Below the pieces are notes generated by a model that saw nothing but the letters and a program-made list of their open reading frames with translations, was not told the origin of the DNA and did not search any database. Of a DNA stretch of 24,221 bases, positions 13,458 to 21,991 are shown piece after piece. A program made the position numbers and the translations under genes. The stretch's first letter is position 1; each line of letters begins with the position of its first letter. Source of the DNA: Scatosoma sp045645245 (GTDB lineage Bacteria > Bacillota > Clostridia > Christensenellales > Borkfalkiaceae); the NCBI GenBank assembly GCA_045645245.1, contig JAZRIK010000062.1:1-24221 (forward strand). Reading direction: 5' to 3'.

Positions 13458-15622
13458 CAAACAATCCTCTTGAACATTTTTTCAAGCTGCGTTTTGGTCA
13501 TTTTTACAACCACCGGTCTGCCGTGCGGGCATTTTAAGCCCATATCGCCGTCCATAAGCACAAATAACGCCTGTATTTCCGACTCGGTTAAATCCATTCC
13601 GCCTTTCACCGCCGCCTTACAAGCCGCGGACGCTAATTTATCTTTCAAAATGTCTTCCAGCTTAATCGCACGATAGCCGCCTACGTCGCCTAATATTTCG
13701 TTAAAGAATTTTTGCAGGTCAATATTTTGCAAATCCAAAGGCACGCTATATACGTTGAAGGTATTTTCTTCCGCTTCGCTGATTTCAAAGCCCATCGCGC
13801 GGATATCTTCTAACCGTTCGCGAATAAACACGCTTTCAAAAGCGTTGAGCTTCAACGCAAACGGAACAAGCATCGCTTGCGTAGGTACGTTTCTATTTTG
13901 CATTTGTTCTTTTAAGCGATTGAAAATGAGCCGTTCGTGCGCAGCGTGCTGGTCGATGATATATACTTCGTCGCCGCGCTCGTATAAAACGTACGTGTTA
14001 AACAACTTTCCCGCATAACGACAACTGCTCACGTCCACGCGGTTTTGCTTTGCCTTTTCGTCCATTTCCGCAAGAAAACGCTTATTTTCTTCAAAATAAT
14101 CGACGTTTTCCACCGTATTGCTCGGTTTTGCATTTGGATTACGGTCGGGGTCGTTGAATTCGATATACATTCGTTCAAAGCGAAGCTTGGGGAATTTTTT
14201 AAGCAATTTTTCCGGTTCTTTGCGCTTAGGAATGGGCGGCATTTTTTCCGCGAACGCACTCATACGGACGGTTTTATAATTACTGTCCGTATCTTTATTT
14301 GCAGAGACGTCTATCACTTCGGCCAAACGAATTGTAGGTCGGCTTTGCTCGTTGACGTTGCCTTTCTTAAAATCAACGGGCGCGCTATTTTCAATTTCTT
14401 GTTGCGCCTGCTCGTAAGTAAAGGTATCAAATCCGAACACCGACGCGGGCGATTTTTTCGTAGCTTCCGCATTTTCTTGCGTTGCCGCTTGCTCTAAAAT
14501 ACTTTGTGAAATCGTTTTGTTTTCTTGTTTGGGCGCAGTTTCCGCGCTTACTTGCGTATCCTCGTTTTTCCATTCTTGCGCGCGTTGCGCAACGGGGTCG
14601 AACGTTCCTTCGTCCGGAACGATATATTCCAGCGCCTGCGATTTACCGTCGAGAATGGCGGCAACAACCGTATTTACCGCGCCAAAAACAATACGATTGT
14701 CTTGAAAGCGTACGTCTAATTTATTAGGGTGTACGTTTACGTCCACAATTTCTTTCGGAACTTGAACGTGCAAACAATAGAACGGATATTGACGCTTCAT
14801 TAGATACGGTTTATATGCGGTAAGCATCGCCGCAGAAAGCGTTTCATTAACTACGTATCTGCCGTTTAAGAACATATTTTGATAGCTTTTATTCGACTTG
14901 TAAAAATTTTGGTTTCCGATATAACCGCGAACACGAATTCCGTTTTTAATTGCATCAATTTTATAGCATTGTGAAAGCACCGCCGCGCCGTACACGCTTA
15001 AAAACGCTTCCTGCGCGCCGTCGCCAAACGATTGCAAAACCTTTTTACCGTTTACATAGTAGGTAAACGCAATATCCGAGCGGCACAGAATAAAGCGCGA
15101 CATAAACGTTGTAATATCCGCTTCTTCCGCTTTATCCGACTTTAAGAAGCCCAAGCGTACGGGAATGTTAAAAAACAAGTCTTGCACGCATACGTCCGTA
15201 CCCTTTTCACCTGCCGCTTCTTTGATTATGCCAAGCTTACCGCCTTCCGACGAAAGCGCATAGCATTTTTCGCCTTCTACCTTGGACGTAATTTTCATAC
15301 GCGACACCGACGCAATCGAAGCCACCGCTTCACCGCGGAAACCAAGCGTTATAATATTTTCCAAGTCTTTCGCATTTGCGATTTTACTGGTCGCGTGCGG
15401 TAAAAAAGCCGAATGCAAATCGTCGCGTTCAATACCGCAGCCGTTATCCACGACGCGGACAAGCGCTTTGCCGCCCTGCTCGATATATACGGTAATTTCC
15501 GTTGCGCCTGCGTCGATTGCGTTCTCGACAAGCTCTTTTACAACCGAATACGGCCGCTCGACTACTTCGCCGGCAGCAATTTTGTTATATACGCCCGCAG
15601 GTAAAATATTGATTTTTGCCAT
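13457..15622 (-). CDS. mutL: DNA mismatch repair protein MutL
   Basis: Couples MutS mismatch recognition to strand incision and excision. The 721-aa protein has an N-terminal GHKL ATPase (Glu33 in ELVENAIDAGA, VDNGCGI at 58-64, TLGFRGEA at 92-99), a transducer domain to about 330, a low-complexity linker rich in Gln/Glu/Lys (about 340-530), and a C-terminal dimerization/endonuclease domain. The endonuclease motif reads DQHAAHERLIFN (557-568): the first acidic residue Glu563 is kept but the last position, usually Glu, is Asn568. Other nuclease elements, ACKAAVKGG (667-675) and CPHGRP (698-703), are present, as expected for bacteria without MutH. GGAG lies 7 nt upstream of the ATG and the gap after mutS is 1 nt. 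Confidence 0.96.
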   Translation of the reverse strand: MAKINILPAGVYNKIAAGEVVERPYSVVKELVENAIDAGATEITVYIEQGGKALVRVVDNGCGIERDDLHSAFLPHATSKIANAKDLENIITLGFRGEAVASIASVSRMKITSKVEGEKCYALSSEGGKLGIIKEAAGEKGTDVCVQDLFFNIPVRLGFLKSDKAEEADITTFMSRFILCRSDIAFTYYVNGKKVLQSFGDGAQEAFLSVYGAAVLSQCYKIDAIKNGIRVRGYIGNQNFYKSNKSYQNMFLNGRYVVNETLSAAMLTAYKPYLMKRQYPFYCLHVQVPKEIVDVNVHPNKLDVRFQDNRIVFGAVNTVVAAILDGKSQALEYIVPDEGTFDPVAQRAQEWKNEDTQVSAETAPKQENKTISQSILEQAATQENAEATKKSPASVFGFDTFTYEQAQQEIENSAPVDFKKGNVNEQSRPTIRLAEVIDVSANKDTDSNYKTVRMSAFAEKMPPIPKRKEPEKLLKKFPKLRFERMYIEFNDPDRNPNAKPSNTVENVDYFEENKRFLAEMDEKAKQNRVDVSSCRYAGKLFNTYVLYERGDEVYIIDQHAAHERLIFNRLKEQMQNRNVPTQAMLVPFALKLNAFESVFIRERLEDIRAMGFEISEAEENTFNVYSVPLDLQNIDLQKFFNEILGDVGGYRAIKLEDILKDKLASAACKAAVKGGMDLTESEIQALFVLMDGDMGLKCPHGRPVVVKMTKTQLEKMFKRIV

Positions 15623-15623
15623 A

Positions 15624-18215
15624 TCAGTTCTCCGCGTTTATTTTTTCTTTTAAGTCGTGCAAGAGCATCAACGCTTGCATCGGCGAAAGCGTATTGACGT
15701 CCGTGCCTGCAATAATTTCTTCCACTTCGCAAAGCGCGCGTTTTTCTACTTGCTCGATTTCCATATCGCTAATCTTTTTCTTATTGCTAAGCAAATCGTT
15801 CTTTTCCAGCGCTTTGAGTATGCCCTTGGCGCGCTGCGTCACTTCCTTGGGTACACCCGCAAGCGCGGCAACCTCGATACCAAAGCTCCGATTTGCACCG
15901 CCGCGTACGATTTTGCGTAAAAATACGATTGCGCCGTTTAATTCTTTTACGGTGATTTTGTAATTTTTAACCCCATCCAACGTCGTTTCCAACTCGGTCA
16001 GCTCGTGATAATGGGTAGAAAAGAGCGTTTTCGCACGGATATTTTTCGCTAAAAACTCGATAACCGCCCACGCAATCGAAAGCCCGTCGTACGTACTCGT
16101 ACCGCGCCCTACTTCATCTAAAACAAGCAAACTGTTTTCGGTCGCACGCAGCAGAATAGACGCCACTTCCGTCATTTCCACCATAAACGTACTTTGATCG
16201 AAAATGAGATTATCGCTTGCGCCTACGCGCGTAAATATTCGGTCGGTTAAGGGAATTTGCGCCGATTTGGCGGGTACAAACGAGCCGACGTGCGCCATTA
16301 CGGTAATGAGCGCCACTTGGCGCATATACGTACTCTTACCAGCCATATTTGGACCAGTAATAATCGCGCAGCGGTTTTCATCGTTATCCAAAATGGTATC
16401 GTTAGGCACGAACCGTTCTTTGGAAATGGCTTCCACAACAGGGTGCCGCCCTTCGCTGATGGTAAGCGGCTGTCCGCTTTCCGTAATTTTCGGACGAACG
16501 TAGCGGCGTTCTTTTGCCACCGTAGCAAGCGATAATAAGCAATCTAAAAGCGCCAAAGCCGCCGCCACTTGTTGCAAAGCAGTGATATTATCTACGAGAA
16601 TTTGCATAATTTTCGCGTAAATTTGTTCTTCGATCTGCAGGGCGCGTTCGCTGCTTGTCAATACGCGCTCTTCCAGCATTTTTAATTCTTCCGTGATATA
16701 CCGCTCGCCCGTGGTCAGCGTTTGTTTACGGATATATTCGGGCGGAACCTTGTCCTTAAACGAATTGCTCACTTCGATATAATAGCCAAACACTCTATTG
16801 CTGCCCGTTTTGAGCGTTTTAATGCCCGTACGCTCGCGTTCGCGGATTTCGATTTCTTTAATCGTGCGCTCATTCGTTTCCTTGATATGGCGCAGCTCGT
16901 CTAATTCGCGGTTGAATCCTTCCTTGATATAGCCACCGTCTTTCATCATTGCGCCGGCTTCTTCGTCGATTGCCGCGCTTAATAAATCGGCTAAATCCTG
17001 TAAATCCACTAAATCGGCGTCAATATCGCGTAAAATACCTGCGTTAAAGCCGCTGAGCTGGAATTTAATCGTGGGTAGTGCGTGCAAAGCCGCCGCAAGC
17101 GCCAAACAGTTTTTAGGATTAAAATTGCCGTTGGAAATTTTCCCCGCCAAACGCTCGACGTCGCCCATCGTATTCAAAATTTCGCAAAGCCCGACGCGGA
17201 CTACGGACGCGTTCAACAACTCGTCCACGCCCTGTTGGCGGTATTCGATTTCGTTAATATCTTTCAAGGGCGATAATACCATACGGTGCAAAAGACGCGC
17301 GCCCATACCCGTTTTCGTTTTATCCAGCACCCACAAAAGCGAGCCGTATTTTTTGTTTTCCGCGTTGTTTTTCACAAGCTCTAAATTGCGAACGGCGATG
17401 GCGTCCACTTCCATAAACTTGCTGCGGTTTAACACTTTAATCGTGTGAATGTTGACAAGCGCGTGCTTTTGCGTTTCGCGTAAAAATTCGATGAGTGCGC
17501 CCGCCGCCGAAATTAAGTTATCCTGCGCGGCGATTTCGTACGCGGCAAGCGACAATGCCTTGAATTGTTCAAGCAAATTCTTTTCCGCGTGTTTTACGTT
17601 AAACGCCCACGGCAAATAGCAGGAAAACGGCGGCAACTGACCGTGCTTTACTTCCTTGACCGATTTACTTGCCAAAAGCATATCTTCGTTGCAGATAATT
17701 TCCACTACGCCAAGCTTTACAAGCTTACCGATCGCTTCTTCCATCGACGCGCCGCCCACGTATTCTTCCGCAAGAAATTCGCCCGTGGTAATATCCGTCC
17801 AAGCAAGCGCAATACTCTCTTCGTTTTTGAATGCACAGGCAATATAGTTGTTGCGCCCTTCGTCTAAATAGTCTTCTTCAATCACCGTGCCTGCGGAAAC
17901 GATACGGATAACGTCGCGCTCTACAAGCCCTTTTCCGCCTGCTTGCGTAAGCTGTTCGCAAATGGCGACCTTTTTCCCCGCCGCCACCAGCTTGGCAACG
18001 TACGCGTCCGCCGCGTGGAAAGGAATTCCGCACATCGGCGCGCGCTGTTCCAGTCCGCAATCTCTGCCGGTCAGCGTTAAATCGAGAATTTTAGAAACCT
18101 CGATTGCGTCATCGAAGAACATCTCGTAAAAATCGCCCAAGCGGTAGAAAAGCACGCAATCTTTATATTTTTCTTTCATCTGCAAATAGTGTTGCATCAT
18201 TTGTGAAAGTGCCAT
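15624..18215 (-). CDS. mutS: DNA mismatch repair protein MutS
   Basis: Recognises mispairs and small loops and recruits MutL. The 863-aa protein has the mismatch-reading Phe-x-Glu motif in GDFYEMF (Phe29, Glu31), connector and lever domains, a clamp with a charged helical stretch around 430-460, and an ABC-type ATPase: Walker A GPNMAGKST at 621-629, Walker B LLVLDEVGRGTS at 696-707, and the switch histidine in STHYHEL (733-739). The tail LSPMQALMLLHDLKEKI is typical of MutS1. Length fits the family. The ATG follows AGGGG, 15 nt after the miaB stop. Second gene of the miaB operon. Confidence 0.97.
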   Translation of the reverse strand: MALSQMMQHYLQMKEKYKDCVLFYRLGDFYEMFFDDAIEVSKILDLTLTGRDCGLEQRAPMCGIPFHAADAYVAKLVAAGKKVAICEQLTQAGGKGLVERDVIRIVSAGTVIEEDYLDEGRNNYIACAFKNEESIALAWTDITTGEFLAEEYVGGASMEEAIGKLVKLGVVEIICNEDMLLASKSVKEVKHGQLPPFSCYLPWAFNVKHAEKNLLEQFKALSLAAYEIAAQDNLISAAGALIEFLRETQKHALVNIHTIKVLNRSKFMEVDAIAVRNLELVKNNAENKKYGSLLWVLDKTKTGMGARLLHRMVLSPLKDINEIEYRQQGVDELLNASVVRVGLCEILNTMGDVERLAGKISNGNFNPKNCLALAAALHALPTIKFQLSGFNAGILRDIDADLVDLQDLADLLSAAIDEEAGAMMKDGGYIKEGFNRELDELRHIKETNERTIKEIEIRERERTGIKTLKTGSNRVFGYYIEVSNSFKDKVPPEYIRKQTLTTGERYITEELKMLEERVLTSSERALQIEEQIYAKIMQILVDNITALQQVAAALALLDCLLSLATVAKERRYVRPKITESGQPLTISEGRHPVVEAISKERFVPNDTILDNDENRCAIITGPNMAGKSTYMRQVALITVMAHVGSFVPAKSAQIPLTDRIFTRVGASDNLIFDQSTFMVEMTEVASILLRATENSLLVLDEVGRGTSTYDGLSIAWAVIEFLAKNIRAKTLFSTHYHELTELETTLDGVKNYKITVKELNGAIVFLRKIVRGGANRSFGIEVAALAGVPKEVTQRAKGILKALEKNDLLSNKKKISDMEIEQVEKRALCEVEEIIAGTDVNTLSPMQALMLLHDLKEKINAEN

Positions 18216-18230
18216 TATTTCCCCTGCCTT

Positions 18231-19556
18231 TTATCCGTTTACTTTTTCGCCAAACAGCGAAATGCCGTTCGCTTTGGTCACGTGCAATAATATAAATTTG
18301 CCGATTTCGTTTTGTTCACTTGTAAAATATCCCATTCGGCCAAACTCGTCACGACCCATATACAAGCCCTTTTTCTCGTCGTAGTCTTCGCATAAAATTT
18401 CCACCGTCTTGCCTACGTATTTTTCCGATTTTTGACGGGTGAGCGTATTCACAAGCGCAACCAAGCGCATAATTCTATCCTTTTGCACGTCTTCGGGAAT
18501 TTGATTTTCCATCGTTGCCGCGCGCGTGCCTTGTCTAGGCGAATACACAAACGTAAATGCGGACGCGAAATCCACCTGCTTTACCAAATCTTCGGTTAAA
18601 AGATAATCTTCTTCCGTTTCGCCCGGGAAACCTACGATAATATCGGTCGTCACTTCCGCTTGCGGCAAATGGCGCTTGAGCATTTCAATTTCGCTTAAAT
18701 ATTTTTCACGCGTATAGCGGCGATTCATCGCTTGCAAAATACTGCTCGACCCCGATTGCACGGGCAAATGCACAAGCTTGCATATCTTGTCGTGCTTTTT
18801 CATCACTTTTACAACGTCTTCGTTGAAATCTTTGGGATGGCTGGTCATAAAGCGTAAGCGGAATTTTCCATCGATTTGCGCAATTTCGTCCAAAAGCTCG
18901 GCAAACGTCATACCTGCGTTGCCGTCCGCGCCGTACGAATTCACGTTTTGACCGAGCAGCGTAATTTCTTTATACCCGTCTTTTACAAGCTGTTTTACTT
19001 CGGCAATAATATTTTCCGCTTTTCGCGAACGCTCGCGGCCGCGTACGTAGGGAACGATGCAATACGAACAAAAATTATTGCAGCCGTACGTAATATTCAC
19101 CCACGCGTTGGGATAGCTTGTGCGGTAGGGTTGTAAGTGCTCCACCACTTCGCCCGCTTCTTCGCGAATTTCAATTACGCGCTTTTTCTGCGCTCTTTTC
19201 TGCTTAATCAGCCGTTCTAACTCTTCTAAATTGAGTGTGCCGAACATTACGTCGATGAACGGGAATTTCTTTTTCAAAATTTCCGTTTTGCCTTTTTCCT
19301 GCGTCATACAGCCGCCGACCACAATCATCAGCGACGGTTTTTGTTTTTTTAATTTTTTCAATGCACCGATGTTGCCAAACGCGTGATTTTCCGCGTTTTC
19401 ACGAATGCAGCAGGTGTTAAATACGATGATATCCGCTTCGTTTAACGTTTTGGTTTCTTCGTAGCCAAGTCCACGCAAAACGCCTGCGATTTTTTCCGAT
19501 TCGTGTACGTTCATTTGACAACCGTACGTGACGATATGATATTTTTCTTGCGTCAT
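18231..19556 (-). CDS. miaB: tRNA-2-methylthio-N6-dimethylallyladenosine synthase
   Basis: Radical SAM methylthiotransferase that converts i6A37 to ms2i6A37 in tRNA, acting after MiaA. The 441-aa protein has the N-terminal UPF0004 domain with three Fe-S cysteines (Cys13 in YGCQMN, Cys49 in NTCCIRENA, Cys83 in GGCMTQ), the radical SAM triad in GCNNFCSYC (Cys159, Cys163, Cys166) followed by IVPYVRGRERSR, and a C-terminal TRAM domain (about 375-441). Its auxiliary cluster consumes sulfur that could come from the cysteine desulfurase 3.6 kb away. First gene of the miaB-mutS-mutL-miaA-ynbB run; its ribosome site (AAGGG, about 11-12 nt upstream) is somewhat distant, and a GC-rich hairpin lies in the leader. 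Confidence 0.96.
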   Translation of the reverse strand: MTQEKYHIVTYGCQMNVHESEKIAGVLRGLGYEETKTLNEADIIVFNTCCIRENAENHAFGNIGALKKLKKQKPSLMIVVGGCMTQEKGKTEILKKKFPFIDVMFGTLNLEELERLIKQKRAQKKRVIEIREEAGEVVEHLQPYRTSYPNAWVNITYGCNNFCSYCIVPYVRGRERSRKAENIIAEVKQLVKDGYKEITLLGQNVNSYGADGNAGMTFAELLDEIAQIDGKFRLRFMTSHPKDFNEDVVKVMKKHDKICKLVHLPVQSGSSSILQAMNRRYTREKYLSEIEMLKRHLPQAEVTTDIIVGFPGETEEDYLLTEDLVKQVDFASAFTFVYSPRQGTRAATMENQIPEDVQKDRIMRLVALVNTLTRQKSEKYVGKTVEILCEDYDEKKGLYMGRDEFGRMGYFTSEQNEIGKFILLHVTKANGISLFGEKVNG

Positions 19557-19580
19557 TTTTTCGTTCGTTCCCTTAACCTT

Positions 19581-19598
19581 ACGCGCCTACGTGCGCGT
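19581..19598 (-). promoter_or_regulatory. GC-rich hairpin in the miaB leader
   Basis: ACGCGC (19598-19593, minus strand) pairs with GCGCGT (19586-19581) around a 6-nt loop, with possible outer pairing of AACTT and AAGGTT. It starts about 6 nt after the predicted transcription start and has no following T-tract, so it is a leader structure rather than a terminator. Confidence 0.45.
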
Positions 19599-19610
19599 GT
19601 TGTAAGTTTT

Positions 19611-19639
19611 ATTATACTCTATTTTTCGCGAATTATCAA
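19611..19639 (-). promoter_or_regulatory. Sigma-A-type promoter for miaB-mutS-mutL-miaA
   Basis: Minus strand: -35 TTGATA (19639-19634), 17-bp spacer, consensus -10 TATAAT (19616-19611). Predicted start near 19604 and a leader of about 49 nt. Confidence 0.8.
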
Positions 19640-19688
19640 GTATTTCGAGCATTTTTCTTGCGCTTTTCCCTTTTGTTTGGTGATAAAA

Positions 19689-21938
19689 ATGAAAAAAAAG
19701 CGAATACTGTGTACGATGAAAACGCTTTATAAAACTTTCCTTGCTATATTTTTAACGCTTACCGCCCTGTTTTTAGGATTTTTAGGGTATTTTTTCGCCG
19801 CCACTTCTTCCGTGCATTTATCGCACGAAAAATTGCTGCTTCCACACCAAAACGTAATTATTTACGATGAAAACGGCGAAGCGATTGAGAGCGTGACAAC
19901 GACGCAAACGGCGACGAGTATCGCGGACGTGCCCGTGCATACGCGTTGGGCGTTTATCGATACGGAAGATAAGCGGTTTTATACCCACGACGGGTTCGAT
20001 TTTCGTAGAATTGTCAAAGCGGCTCTTAACAACTTAAAATCGCGCTCATTTAAGGAAGGCGCATCTACCATCTCGCAGCAGCTTATCAAGAATACCCATT
20101 TAAGCCACGAAAAAACTATAAAAAGAAAGCTACAAGAATGGAAACTGACAAGACAGCTCGAACGAGAATACGAGAAGGACGAAATTTTAGAAAAATATCT
20201 CAACGTTATCTATTTTGGACATAACTGCTTTGGAATTCAATCGGCGGCGCGTTTTTATTTTGATAAATCCCCCAGCGAGCTGACGTTGGCGGATTCCGCT
20301 ATTTTAGCGGGGCTTGTCAAAGCGCCCAACCATTATTCCCCTTTCAAAAATGCGGAAAAATGCGAAAAGCGCAGGGCGAGCGTTTTGCGTTTGATGGAGA
20401 AAAACGGGCATATCAGCGAACAAGAATTAAAGCAAGCCGCGAGCGAGCCGTTGCCCGCCGTGCCTAACGCACAGGAAAAGGATTTGGGGTACGCGCACTT
20501 TGTTTTCGACGAGCTTTCCGCGCTTGCCGAAGCGCACGGCTTTACCGTCGGCGGGAAAATGCGGCTATACACCTACCTTTCGCCCGCCGTGCAATCTGCC
20601 CTGCAAGCGGTTGCAAAAGCGCATAGCGAAAGTGATTATTCGATGATGGTGTTGGATACGCAAACGCGCGGTTTTAAGGGTTGCGCATCCAGCGTGGGCG
20701 CGATTGAACGGCTGCCCGGCTCACTCTTAAAGCCGTTGCTTGCGTATGCGCCGGCGATGGAAGAAGGACTTTTATCCCCCGCTACCCCGATTTTGGACGA
20801 AAAAACGAATTTTAACGGCTACGCGCCGAATAATTTCGACGGAAAGTTCCACGGCTACGTGAGTGCGCGCGATGCGCTTGCAAGCAGCTTGAACGTACCC
20901 GCCGTCAAAATTTTAGAAAGCGTTGGCGTTCAAAAAGCCGTTTCTTACCTGCAAAAATGCGGGTTATGTGTGGATAACGACGATTGTACGCTTGCTTTAG
21001 CGCTCGGAGGTATGAAAAAGGGATATACTCTATCCCAACTTTTATCCGCTTATTCTATCTTTGCAAACGGCGGGAAATACACTCGTGGCGCGTTTATCAA
21101 AAAAATTGAAATCGACGGTGCAACCGTTTACGAACGTAAAGTAGAAAATAAGCAGGTTTTTTCCGACGAAACTGCCTATTTAACGAGTGATATGCTCCAA
21201 ACCGCAGCGCAAACGGGTACGGCGAAGAAATTACGTTCGCTGCCCATCGAAATTGCGGCAAAAACGGGTACGGCAGGCGATAAAAACGGCAACAGCGACG
21301 CGTACGCCCTTTCGTTTACTTCGCGCGATTGCGTGGGCGTGTGGCTGGGCAACCGTTCAGGCGCGGACGTAGCTTATACGGGCGGTGGTTTGCCGTGTAA
21401 TTATCTTTTACAAATTAACCAAGCGCTGTTAGAAGATTATCAGCAAAAAAACGAGCGCGTTTTGCCTTTTACAAAGCCAGATGAAATTGAGCGCATAAAG
21501 CTGGATAAAATCAGCTATTATGACACGCATAGATTATTACTTGCCGACGAACAAGCCCCACAAAAATACGTGTTTGAAGAAGTATTTTCGGGGCGGTGTA
21601 AACCGCAAGAAAAGTCTTGTTTTTTCAGCAATTCAAGCATTTCTACCCCTAACATTTCTTATACGGGCGGAAAGGTAAATATATGCTTTTCAAGCGATTG
21701 TCATAACTTGTATAAATACAAGATTGAGCGCAGCGATTATGCGACGCATACTACTTTATATTTTGGCGAATATTTGCCGATTTTTAGCGATGATACCACT
21801 CAAAAAAACAAACGCTACGTTTATACCATTACGCCGTATTTTGAGTTAAACAAAGGGCAAAGCGTTGTATTGCCGCAAATCTATACGGGTGAAACTGAAA
21901 CGCCGCCCATATTGGATAGCGACTGGTGGACGGAATAA
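19689..21938 (+). CDS. Class A penicillin-binding protein (GT51 transglycosylase + transpeptidase)
   Basis: Bifunctional peptidoglycan synthase. With the start at 19689 it has 749 aa: a short basic cytoplasmic tail, one membrane anchor (about 13-38), a GT51 domain (TEDKRFYTHDGFD with catalytic Glu93, GASTISQQLIKN at 124-135, RKLQEWKLTRQLE near 146-158, LAGLVKAPNHYSP) and a penicillin-binding transpeptidase domain with Ser345 in PGSLLKP, SLN at 400-402 and KTGTAG at 525-530. Between the domains the usual stretch before SxxK is compact. A C-terminal extension (about 635-740) has four cysteines and a beta-rich, Fn3-like look. GGTGAT precedes the chosen ATG; the frame stays open upstream but overlaps the miaB promoter, and an ATG at 19716 lacks a ribosome site. 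No convincing promoter of its own is visible. Confidence 0.9.
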   Translation: MKKKRILCTMKTLYKTFLAIFLTLTALFLGFLGYFFAATSSVHLSHEKLLLPHQNVIIYDENGEAIESVTTTQTATSIADVPVHTRWAFIDTEDKRFYTHDGFDFRRIVKAALNNLKSRSFKEGASTISQQLIKNTHLSHEKTIKRKLQEWKLTRQLEREYEKDEILEKYLNVIYFGHNCFGIQSAARFYFDKSPSELTLADSAILAGLVKAPNHYSPFKNAEKCEKRRASVLRLMEKNGHISEQELKQAASEPLPAVPNAQEKDLGYAHFVFDELSALAEAHGFTVGGKMRLYTYLSPAVQSALQAVAKAHSESDYSMMVLDTQTRGFKGCASSVGAIERLPGSLLKPLLAYAPAMEEGLLSPATPILDEKTNFNGYAPNNFDGKFHGYVSARDALASSLNVPAVKILESVGVQKAVSYLQKCGLCVDNDDCTLALALGGMKKGYTLSQLLSAYSIFANGGKYTRGAFIKKIEIDGATVYERKVENKQVFSDETAYLTSDMLQTAAQTGTAKKLRSLPIEIAAKTGTAGDKNGNSDAYALSFTSRDCVGVWLGNRSGADVAYTGGGLPCNYLLQINQALLEDYQQKNERVLPFTKPDEIERIKLDKISYYDTHRLLLADEQAPQKYVFEEVFSGRCKPQEKSCFFSNSSISTPNISYTGGKVNICFSSDCHNLYKYKIERSDYATHTTLYFGEYLPIFSDDTTQKNKRYVYTITPYFELNKGQSVVLPQIYTGETETPPILDSDWWTE

Positions 21939-21944
21939 AAAAGA

Positions 21945-21971
21945 CGCTCTGTGTAATTTGTACACAGAGCG
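21945..21971. terminator. Bidirectional terminator between the PBP gene and thiI
   Basis: Perfect 11-bp stem CGCTCTGTGTA (21945-21955) with TACACAGAGCG (21961-21971), 5-nt loop. On the minus strand it is followed shortly by six T (21942-21937), ideal for thiI; on the plus strand a weaker TCTTTTG follows. Confidence 0.88.
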
Positions 21972-21991
21972 GTATCTTTTGTTAATTTTGA

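Noticed and set aside
13470..15970. Long open frames on the plus strand opposite mutL and mutS (for example 14045-14497 and 15616-15963)
   Set aside because: They are opposite-strand shadows of well-supported genes, with no ribosome sites and no recognisable protein family.
19503..19688. PBP reading frame open back to 19503
   Set aside because: That stretch overlaps miaB and its promoter on the other strand, has no ribosome site, and would put an odd segment before the basic tail and membrane anchor.
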